NCBI GenBank assembly: GCA_941918925.1
Contig: OW799235.1
Location: 39,888,701-39,952,700, forward strand
Reading direction: 5' to 3'
DNA length: 64,000 nt
From: Phyto melanocephala
Lineage: Eukaryota; Arthropoda; Insecta; Diptera; Rhinophoridae
Made by a program: the position numbers and the translations under genes. The notes under the pieces were generated by a model. The model was given only the letters and a program-made list of their open reading frames with translations. It was not told where the DNA came from and made no database searches. This document shows, one piece after another, positions 25,901-37,900 of this stretch. Positions within the stretch are counted from its first letter, which is position 1. Every line of letters starts with the position of its first letter.

Positions 25901-28900
25901 AGCGTCAATGTGCAAGTCCATCATTGTACTATTTTTTAAAACGTTAGTAAATGGGATGTCAATGGTCCCATTGTAATTATATTTTTGCATAGTAGTTCAA
26001 AGTTAATTCTTTGTTAGCAGAAATCACTACTTAACGTAACTAAAGACAAAATTATTAATTTTAGATTATTAAGTGTATTGTTTAGCGTGTGACTTATGTT
26101 GTTGACATGTCAATTGACCTTAAACCAAATAAGAGTGCTATATTCGAATCTTATATGCCCTTCATAACGTGTAATCATCCAATAACAATTGTTTGTATCA
26201 CCTTTTATCTCACTAATATGAAATACGTACATACACATTAATGTTTCATTATATTTATAATGACTTTCTCTGTTTAAAAACATCCCACTGTAAAAATATA
26301 AATTGAGTTTATTTATGTAGGTTAGACAAAAAAAATAAATAAAAATAAAAAAAAAATAATTAAAAATATATAAAAAAAATTTTCTCTTAGCTGAGATTCG
26401 AACCTACGTTCATCCAATTTGTATTGGTGTAAAAAGACAAGGTGGCCTAAGTTTTTTCATCATATCTCAGTTGTTTATAGAACGATTTTTCTGATTTTAA
26501 ATACCGATCTGCTCCCGAATATTTCTGATATTTTGGTACCTTACAAATTTTGTTTTTATAGGATTTTTTTTTATTAAAAATAATTTCTATAAATAAAACT
26601 TGTCATATGAGTTTTACATATATATTTAACACAAGCAAAGTTTCAATGGGCTCACACAACATGTATCAAGTTATCATGTAAAATACATGCCGTGTGAAAG
26701 CACTTTGAACTTTATTGTCAACATTTTTGTTATTAATTTTATTCACTTATATACATTAAGTCACTCAACTTGTTTATGAAGCACTATGTAATGACATTAA
26801 ATTTAAGTAGTTTATTTTTTACTCATCATTTTCATATTAATAACAATGTGTGTATGTATGTACTCATGTCCGTATGTATGAATATGTAAAAACAAACTAA
26901 CATGTATCCTATTATAATATTATATAAAAATCTTTCTACAGGTGGCAGAATGTCATTTAGAAGGTCGTGAAGTGATGATGGTTACTAGCGGTGCAGTGGC
27001 ATTTGGAAAACAAAAACTGGCACAGGAATTGCTAATGTCCTTGTCGATGAGGGAGACGCTTTCACCCAAGGATCATTCAAAAACGGTAACGTTGTACCAT
27101 CATGTTTCCTATTATAACATTGATAAAGTATAAATAGTATAGATAAAATGCTAACATGTTACATATTTGTGAAACTCGAGAAAACATATTTATGTATGTA
27201 TTTATTTGTTTATATCCCACACATATGTGCATACATATATATAAACATCGTAATTCATCGTGACTAAGGCTAACAATTTAAAATCAACGATGACTGATTC
27301 CTAACTTAGTTTTTTTCCTAACAGACAATTTTATTGAGTTATTGACAATGTCAATAAATTAAATTTCTTCAGTACGATGACACTGAATAATGTCACATAT
27401 AAATCCTAACTGATATAAACAAAAGCAGATGAATTCGCTTTTATTTATTTTTTTTTTTTTTTGTAAGTCGAAGGTCACACACGACGATTTTAATTGCCCA
27501 ACTTTTTCCATATTTTCTTTTGAACTTGCTTTTATGTTCACACACGACGATTCCTTTGGCGATTTTTCTGTTTTGTTTAGCTTTTATTTGCTTACAATTT
27601 GTCATTTGTGCCCAGCGTTGCCATAGTCATGATTTTGTCATATTTTTAAGGATTTTCTTTGCTAATATATGATTTATGATTTTTTTCCCCAAAATAATGA
27701 TTTATATTTTTAGAAATTATATTTATTGTAGATACGATAAGAGTTCTACAATTCCTATCAACAATCAATTTTTAAACCAATAAAGTTTTATATCAGCTTG
27801 TCACAGGTATATTAAAAACAGGTCTAACTCTATTTGTGTTTTTAAAGTATATTCTCAACATAATAAACAAAGTTAACATAATTTTTTAAACCACATCCTC
27901 TCAAATACAAAGAATTTATGATGAATTTTAGATAATTTTTTAAAACCAAATTACGTTAACATCAATTTGATTAATGAACTTAATTTTTGAATTGCTTCGT
28001 TTACAAAACGAAGATATTTATTTAGTCGTGTTTATAAAACAAAAAAATTTCCAATCTTAAACTTGGAGAAAATTAAAAAAATTTGTTGAAAATTGTACTT
28101 CATTTTACGATTTGATTTTAACCATAATTATTTTAAAAAACTTTTTTTTTCATTATTTTGTCTTGACCCTTTAAAAATAATTAATAGAAAAGTAGCTTCT
28201 TTAAAAGGTTTTATACAAAACTTTTCAAATTTATTCAATTGATAAGAATGATGTTCAAAACTTAGAAAACGAGCTTAGAAAACTACGTCTTCTCCACTTT
28301 GACGAACACTTTACAACTTTAGATGATCTAAGTTGTGAAGAATTTTGGTCAGAAGTCTCAAAAATAACTCGAGATGACAAAATCTTGGCTTTTCCGACCC
28401 TGTCAAAACTTGTTAAAACCTTAATATGTTTTCCTATTTCTTCTGCAAATGTTGAACGAATATTTTAAGTTTTAAATTTAAGTAAAACAAAATTTAGAAA
28501 AAGATTAGATAACAGCACTCTTAAGGGTATATTATATTCAAAATAATACTTAAAGTTAAACGATTGTTCATGCTATAATTAAAAATATATTAAGGTATAA
28601 ATACAAATATGAAACCTATTCTGTATAATAATAATGATGATTCCTAAAATACTTTAATTCATATGTGTTGTTAAATGTATGATTGTTTTTTTATATTAAA
28701 ACATTCAAGCTTTGTATGTTTCTACATTTCGAATGATAGATATTCAATTTTAATATATTAACATACTACAGAGTATCTGTCAATTTGATTTTATTCACAA
28801 GTTGCTATACGAATATGTATATTTATTTTAATATCAATTTAATATATTTTTTGTTTTAAATAACTTATCTAATAAGAAAACAGTTTTCTAAATAAATTTT

Positions 28901-31900
28901 TATTGTTTTTTTTTTTCCGATTGTAATAAAATGTTTGATTTGATGATTTTCTTTTTCAAAATATGATTATTTTGCCCTAAGTGATGATTTTCTCTCCGAA
29001 GCTTCTGGCAACGCTGCTTTTGCCGTAAATAGCAAAAAGAAAAATAAAAACATACATAAAATAATATAATTGATTTTTTTAACGCTTTTAATTAAAATGT
29101 TTTCACTAAAATATTTTGTTTGTGTTTTTTTATTTTGAAATATTTTAAACGTTTAATTTGTGACGTTTTTAATCCAAGTTTTAAATTACTACACACCAAG
29201 AAGCGAAACACCGAATGAAAAGAAATGTCAAATATTTAAAAAAAAAAGAAAAATTGCTTTAAATAGCCGAGTACCGGCGATTATTTTTCCCTTCGTTTTC
29301 TCCTCACCTAAAACGGTAAAAACATCTATAAACTCAAGAATTGCCCCACTATAATCGTCGCGTGTGACCATCGACTAAATAAGAAATTTAAAATTCTCAC
29401 ATGAAAGCGAATTCAGTTGAATTAGCCATTGCGTCTAACTTGTTAGAAATGTGTACCCCGACAAATTTATTTGCTTGTATCTTTGTAACTTGAATTTATT
29501 AATGAAATTTTTATTTACGATGATTTCGAGAAAATCGCGACTTGATACCGATTCTATTACTATGATTCATTGATTAAATGTCACAATATGGCCGTTACAT
29601 GCATTTTGTGATTATGAAATGATTAATAAGTAAATCAACTTAAATTTTTATAGGAAAATGGATTTCTGTTGGATCCAAGAGCGGCTGCTGCTGTAGGACA
29701 ATCTGGTCTTATGTCATTATATGATGCCATGTTCGCACAGTATGGCGTTAAAATAGCACAGGTAATGAAATAAAGAAAATTTATGAAAACATCATGTTAA
29801 ACAGAACAAGAATCAACTAGACCATTTGATTATTTAAACGTTTTTCTTTGTTTTCATCCTTTCCTTATCTATTATTGATGACGTTACTTTATCTTTTTAC
29901 CATCGTTTGTTGTTTTTCAGGTTCTTGTTACAAAACCTGATTTTTATAACGAGGAAACACGTAACAATTTGTTTTGTACTCTGTCAGAATTAATTAGTCT
30001 TAACATTGTACCAATAATAAATACAAACGATGCTGTCTCACCACCAATGTTCATTGTAGATGATGATCTTCCCGCGGGTTCTAAAAAGGTATTAGAAGAA
30101 AATATACTCATGTAAATATTTAAGTTAATGGCACAAGTTGTTTACAAGTTCTGGTGCAGTGGGTTTTTATCTTCTTTTTAGTTATGCAGTTACATAATTG
30201 CATACAGTATGTCGAAAAATTATTCAACAATAAAATAATGTATATTTTTAATCATTTTTAAGGCCGTTTAAAAGAAAAACACTTTTAAATATAATCTGAT
30301 CTAAAAATTGTGAGGGTAATAAAAAAAGTTTTCGTAAATTTACTTGATTAGCTTGATTTGTAAAAAAATATTAAAAATATTCGTAATTATTGTTGCATTT
30401 GACAATATTAAAACATGGCTGTTCTATTGTTGTTTTCTTAGTATGTGTAAAGCAGACGAATGTCTTCAAAGTCACTCAAAAGTCTTTAGTATCGCAGGAC
30501 TAGTTTTATTTCCTCCTTTACATATCGAACTCGGTATTGTAAAAAGCTTATTAAAAAGAAAAGAAGTTAAGGTAGCTTTGGCTAAAATTTTTCGTCTTAG
30601 TGAAAGCAAAATAAAAGAAGGAAACAAATCAACTCTCTATTAAATATTAAATATAATAAGAAGGGATAACTTCAGGTGTTTTAAATGGCCCAGATATATG
30701 CAAATTGTTAAGAACTCAGGCATTTGATGACGTTTTAATTATGTTGAATTGATAGCTTGGCGCTCAATTAAAGAAGTTATGGAGGGCTTATTGGAAAAGA
30801 ATAGATCTGAAAGTTATTCGTACAGATAATGATGGCAGCGCTCTCCTAAATTTGTTTTAACGTGTCCTTAAAATTCACTTTTTGCACCATCACCTTGATT
30901 ATTTTGGTAGTTAGTTAGTTAGTGAGTCAGACGAACAAAGTGAACGCTAACACCAAATTGCTATTCCATTTGAAATAAGGTAAAATTACTTCTTTCTATT
31001 GGTGACATATCTTAGTGAAACAAATTGCAGATACCGAGGGAAAATGTCGACTGACGACGTTCTAGCGGAAATTTGTTAGTGGAGTAAAAGCTTTTTTATA
31101 GACACAGAAGAAATAAATGAAGATGAGAATGAAACTAATTTAGAGAGTGACTTCATTTTATTAATCAAAAAAATATATAAAAAAGAAGTTCTTACATTTA
31201 CATGATGTTACACAACGTATCTTGAGTGACAAATTTAACGAATTATAACATTGTCAAGCCCAATATAAAAACGTACGTATGTAGCTGTGAAAAATTGACA
31301 AATGAAAGTGACAGTGTTAAAAAACATACATTCTTTAAGGAAATTTATACAAAGCAAACAATTTAAAAGTTTTAGGAGGGAAAATTATTTATTATAAAAG
31401 AGTGTAACTTCTCTATTTTCTAAATTTTTCAATTTTGTGTTAAAATGTTAAAATTAAAATTAAATAATGAGGTGGATAAAGGAAGTTTTAAGACAATAAT
31501 ATAACATAAACTTCAGTTAATTGACAAAAAAGTTTTTTCACATACTGTATGCAGTTAAATAAGTGTAATCAAATACTCATACGTTCGTGGACTTTGTAGT
31601 CATATGCTTAAGCTCTAATTCAATTTCTTTTACGTGCATTTTTTCTCTTGTTGGTTTACTTTCTTTTTTGTACTTAGGGAATTGCCATAAAAGATAATGA
31701 TAGTTTGTCTGCCATGTTGGCTGCAGAAGTGCAAGCTGATTTGCTTATTCTGATGTCGGATGTCGATGGTATTTACAATAAGCCACCGTGGGAAGATGGC
31801 GCCAAATTAATGCACACGTACACATCGAACGATAGTCGTCTTATTGAGTTTGGCAAAAAATCTAAAGTAAGTACCTACAAGCACAAGTAAATATTGTACA

Positions 31901-34900
31901 TTTTATGTTTTGCTATTTTGCAATACATACTTAATTTGTTTGATTGTTATTATTATTTATTTATTAAGTAAAATACAGTACAACAAGATATAATCTCATT
32001 TAATAGTACTAGAAAGATAAAGGCAAAAAATAATATTTTTCAATGATTTTGTTTGGATAATTTTTAGTAAATAAAAAATTTAAAAATTATTAAAAACTAA
32101 CCTTTAAAATAAAATTACAATTGTTCATCGCCTTTTGAAATATTTAAATATATTCTATTGGTAAACAACGCAAAAAAGAAGAAAATATCTAGTTGAACTT
32201 GATAATTTAGATAATCGGGTGTGTCATGGAAAACACATTTTTTTTTTTTCAAAAAGATCTTTTTGAAAATGTGTGATGAATTCTGATAGATTTCGATAAT
32301 CGTTTTTAAGCCAACCTCTAACTATTGACTTCTAAAAAGCATACTAGACGATAAAATATGAACAGTGTAATAAAATTGTGAAACGAAATTTATAAAAACA
32401 AATGAAAAACAGTTGAAAAAAATTTTGTTTTAAATTAATAAAAAAACTACTTAAGAAAACACATCACATCTTTTATTGTTTTCAAAACGGTTTTTTTTTA
32501 ATATGGTGGAATAAAAGAATGTATTGTATTCAGTGTTGCCGTTTTCACTGCGATCGCAGTTTTTCACTGCGATTTGCCCGTCGTCACTGCGTAACTGCGT
32601 TTTTTTTAATATCACTGCGTTTTTCAGTTTTTGGTAGTTTTCCTCTTATTTTGATCAACAACGACTTAACATGATTTACCTCAAACGTGTTTAACACGTA
32701 AGTCTGTAAAGGCTATAACACAACGAGATAAAATTGTCACCCAGTTAAAAATATAGCAGCTAGATGGCAGTATTTTCTGCTGTTACGTTACGTTGCAGTT
32801 GACTGATTCGGTCTTGAATTAAAATGTCAAAAATCCCGTTAGAAACACATAAACAAACTATTTCGTGAAAAAAATATTTGCTTTTCAGTCCATTTGATTA
32901 ATTTTTATATTGATTCAAAATGAATGGGTAAGTTGGCGTTTAAAAAAGGGCAAAAAAGTGTTAAAAAAGTGAAAAAAATTTCCTTTTTTTTGTCCAAACG
33001 AAAACGACATTTTTTTTATCTCTCGTCACTGCGCTTCACTAGGTTTTTTTGTCGATTTCACTGCGAAAAAAACTTGGTCGGCGGCAACACTGATTGTATT
33101 AAGGGTTTTGAACAGTTAATGCCAATTTTCAAGGCATATTTATTCATCAGGTACTCTTGATTCGTCAGCTGATTATTTTTTTATTACTTATTTTAAATTT
33201 CAGCTTTCATAATACATAAATAAAAAACAATTTTCTCTCTTTTCTAATTAATTTCAAATGTCAAACTTCATATATAAAAAATATAAACAAAAAATTCTCT
33301 CCGAACTGCAATTACCTGATGAATAAATATGCCTTGGCCAATTTTATGGAAATGGTAAAACAAAGAGAATAAAAGAGCGCTAAGGGAAAAACACAGAAAG
33401 TTGTATGAATTATCAATACTAATTTTATAAAACGATTATTCGAACCCAAGCCCAATTTTATTTAGTATTGGAAGCTCCTTTTACTTGATCGATAGCTATT
33501 TTTTTTTTCATGTCGACCAGCTACATTTCTTCATTTCTTTTTCTACTCTCTACTTCCAATATGAATTTTTTTGTTTCAATATCCTTGACTTCTCTCAGTC
33601 TCATTGTTGTTTAAACGCAAATTTCCGTCAATATTTAATATTCGAGCAATTCATGACGTTCGACGGATTTTTCCTGTTTTTCTTGGTATGGAATTAATTT
33701 TTATTATGATGCTGTTGACAGCGCGATTGATGTCGAAGGTGCAGGTGCTATTGCAGTAGCTTTACTACTGCTAGTGGGTACACTTTTCTGTAAATAAATA
33801 TAAGTAGAATGCAAGTAAGTGGAGCTATTGTAAAAGTATAACTCACTATTATTAGTAAATCGGCACTAGCTTCTATTTAAGAAAGATTCTCAATGGGCTT
33901 AGTATAAAAACACCGTCTCCATTGGCTATAAACTTTTCTTTACTAGCAGTCATTTCTCTTTTAACTTTAAGTTTGAAGTTCCACCACATCTGTAAAAATA
34001 ATGCCTTCAAACAACAAAGTCTTGTACACACTAAACAATTATCTTTTTTTTTTTGCTATACTTTAAAAATTTTAATTGCTGAATCAAGGGAATTAAGTGC
34101 AGTCGAAATACCTTAACTCCAGCAAAATAACACATTACAATATAATGAGTTGAAAGAGCTAGAAAACAGTTCTTCACTACTTACGATTCGGCATCTAAGC
34201 CCATTATTTTAACACGGCGATGTCATTGGAGGAAAGTACTTTCCATCACCGCTTACAAATAGGGAATCGTATAAGTACTTATTACTGTCGCTTATAAATA
34301 TTAAATGAAATAAGCTGCCTTCGTAATAAAAATTACTGTACTTTTCTTTATTTTTTACTTATTCTAGCGATATTTTTTTGGGAAAAAGTTGGCAATTGTG
34401 ATGAAATATTTTGCCGCTGTTGTCAAAATTATTCTTACTTATATCCTAAGCGCGATAAACCAAATAAGATTTATAAAAAGTTATATATTTGAATGGCAAT
34501 TCTGGAAAATTTCAAAATAAGAAATTGTGTTGTGAGTGTATCTACGCAAATGTCTGAAAAAAAGTACTTACGTATCACATTATAAATCAAGGCATTACTA
34601 AAATACTTTTTAGTAAGACAGACGATATGACGATATGTAATAAACATTGAAAAGTATGTTGTTTAGTAATAACAAGTCATCACCTAGTTTTTGCTGGGAC
34701 CACAACAAAAAAGTCCGACGTTAAAATCAAAGCCAATTTAATACAGCATCAACGTTAAATTTTCTTACAAAATATTAATGGCCATATGAAAAAAAAAAAA
34801 AAATTAAAACAGCCTCACAAACCATTGTTGAGCAAAAATCCTTAATGTTTTGTGCAAAAACTCAAAAAAGCTCAACATTTCTTTATAATCTTTAAAAAAA

Positions 34901-37900
34901 GAAATATATCTACTCAAGACCTACACTAAGGTGAAATCTTATTTTTTCCCTTCCTTTCATTTTGTGTAGTTAAATATTGTTGAAACTATTAAAAGAAGTA
35001 GCAAATGTTGTTTAATTGTTGGATTAAAAATGTATACTTATAATATGTTGATTCTGAAGAATTTGTAAAGTAGTGAATAATTTATTAAACAAAATGTGAA
35101 ATTGTGTTTTGTTTTTTAGTGATGCAGATAAAGTAAAAACATCTGAAAAAAACTCGTTATTCGAATACCATTTCTGCTCTTAGGAAAAACAGTCTGGTTG
35201 CTTATTTTTAGTTAATTTTTGTTTTGTTTTACTGAATATAAAAGGAATATTGATTAGAAAAAATGAAGCAACAACAATTAAAGTAAATTATTTCATGTAC
35301 AAATAAAAACAAATTGTTTAGAGATGTTGATGGTGTTGCCAGTATAAAAATTATATATACACTCAGGTCTCGTTTTATGCGGATTTTTTTATGCGAATTC
35401 AATTTATGCGATTTTTTTAGGTACGCATCTATCGCATAAAACGAAACCTGAGTGTATGTTAAAAGTAATGTAAGTTTAAGTACTGCTTTCGAAAACGTCT
35501 TTCAACCAAAGGCATGTTAGCCCTAAAATGTCAAATAACTAATACCTTTTTTTGAATCTACATTAGGGAAAGGTTGTCCCACACTCATTAATAAGTGACA
35601 ATATTGACAAGAATACGAATTTGCAACAAGTAGAATATGGGTGATTTATTAGGAAAACAAACCCGTTTCTTGGTCAGATTTGTCCAAATTCTTTTGATGT
35701 CCGCTGAATGTATAATAAAATAGTTTTAAGGTATTTTAAATGTATGTGTGGAATATACAAAAAAATTCACTAATTATTGTTCATCCTTTTATTTTGTTTA
35801 TTTTTCTTATTAAGAAACTTCCAAAAACATTTTTAAATTAAATAAAATTGTACTAATTTAAGAATATGGAAAAATTAATCCAATCTTTGCCGAGTGGAAT
35901 GCAATTTTGAAACTACGATTTTATTATCAGCGTTCTTTAACGGTGCACTCATATTAATGAAATTAGAAAATGTTTAGTACAACATTTATTACTAAAATTT
36001 TATTTCTTATCAAATGACATTTTCTTGATGCTTATATTCTCTCATATTCTTAGTGCATTGTATTATTCTTATAAAATGCACTATTAATAATCGTTCCTCA
36101 GCTGATAAGAGTTTATGAAACAAATAAATATCTTATCTCTGTCTCAATAAGTCGCACAAAAACAAACAAAAAATATGCAATTGCGTGTTAAAAGTTTCCC
36201 TGATTATCAGATTAACATGATGAAAGACTTTAATTAAACATCAAAAATGTGTTCAACACAACAGAAATTTGACAAAATACATTAATTAAACAATCAAAAC
36301 ATCATTGGACACCATGTCATTCATAAACATTTTCAATGAAACCACCAAAGTAAAGCTTTAGAAAACCAATATGCACCACTTTGTAATTAAATATACAAAA
36401 CATCATTTCTTTCAATTTATATTCCCCTCATAAGCAACCCTTGCTAAAAACCGTTACAGCAAAGACTATGGACTAGAGTACAGGCTTACAAAAAAGTTGT
36501 TTTTAATTGCTTGAGGCTGATTGTGAAAATCTGTTGTGTTATTCATTTTAAAGTAAGTAAATTCAGTTTCCAACATCATTTCTTTTGATAAACAATATAT
36601 TTTCAATAATCTATTTTGAAAATGTGTTTTCCATTTTAACATTTTATGCCAGCACTAGTGTTTTACGCTAAAAACATTCTCGATATTTTATTTTGGGAAT
36701 TGTGGGGAACTTAAATAAGAAAAAATTAATTATTTGAATATTTTACTTGAATAATTGTTATTAAAAAACTTTTTTATTTTGCTAATAACTAAAACTATAG
36801 CAGAGATTAGAATTTAATAGAAAGAATTATGACTTTAAGGTACTTTGATTAAGGAAAAGTTTTTACAATTTTATTAGTTTTTTGTATGTAGATACACTAA
36901 CAATTAATAGGAGTTTCAATTCCATAAAACAAATAAAATTCTACTTCAATACCATCATTTCGTTTATAAATATTAAGCCTAATTGTTTATGTAAAAACAA
37001 TTTGATTGTAAGAATATACAATTCTCTGTTTTTTATTTTGTTAAATTACTTTAGCAATTGATGCATACAGTTAAACAAATCTATATAGACATATCAAAAT
37101 TCTCATACATTTTTGAATTGAAAACATTTTGGGACAAGGAAAGTGGAAACTCTAGCCAATGCCGACACAAATACAAACTAATACAGCTATAGACATTTTA
37201 AAACAATAAAAAAAACATTTTCATTTGCCGTAACATGTATTATTTTACATAAAAGTTTGTGTAATAATTGCTTGAGAAACTTTTAAAATTGACATGTCAG
37301 ACGTACTCATCCAATATAGATAAATACATGCGTATGTACTATATGTGTATGCACACATATTTATACTTACATAAATAATGTTCTTGGAACAACTTAGGAC
37401 ACAGTATGCTACTACATACATATCTTTTTTTTATTTAATATATATTTTTATTCCATTTGTATATATGTAAATGCATTCATACATATATACGTGGGTATGT
37501 ATGCAAAATGATTTCAATTAAATTACATTCATACGTATGTAGGTTTGCATTCTGACACAGCATTATGTCATTAAAAGTTATATTTTACAATATTTATGTT
37601 ATTTTTATACCCTTTTTTTTTAATACAATAAGTAGCATGGCTTATAAGTTACTTAAAGTAAACATTAGGTAATAACTTATACTTATGAATGAAATAAAAA
37701 CATTAACCCATTATCGTAGTTCTACACTAAAGTTGAATTTTTTTAGAAACGAATTTAAAATAAACAAGTAAGAGCACTATACTCGGCTGTGCCGAACTTT
37801 TGATATCCACTAGCAATATTGTGTAGTACTTTAATAGCGCAAAATTTTTCTATATATATAAAAGAGTAACGTGACTGACTGACTGATTCATCATCACACA

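Larger units (their letters stand above)
22399..26941 (+). other. P5CS: P5CS intron 2 (4.5 kb)
   Basis: Contains the palindromic element 22534-22692, the MITE 23879-24284, the Tc1/mariner pseudogene element 24765-25810 and a family B remnant 26130-26545. The stretch 22700-23440 shows no gene or clear repeat. Confidence 0.85.
27469..29373. mobile_element. Outer element with GTCACACACGACGAT inverted ends, interrupted by a hAT element
   Basis: Left end TCGAAGGTCACACACGACGA and right end TCGTCGCGTGTGACCATCGA are inverted copies. Removing the inner hAT (27613-29016) leaves an element of about 500 bp. A second ACACACGACGATT lies at 27541. No coding capacity. Confidence 0.55.
27086..29653 (+). other. 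P5CS: P5CS intron 3 (2.6 kb)
   Basis: Mostly a nested pair of DNA elements (outer 27469-29373, inner hAT 27613-29016). Flanks of 100-300 bp at each side hold nothing recognisable. Confidence 0.85.

Noticed and set aside
26942..27133. P5CS exon 3 continuing past 27085 (to a stop after YNIDKV)
   Set aside because: The extra residues do not fit the family, while the donor at 27086 joins exon 4 in phase with the expected sequence.
27429..27626. Small [18 protein letters not shown]...
   Set aside because: Crosses the end of one transposon and the start of the nested hAT; no independent support.
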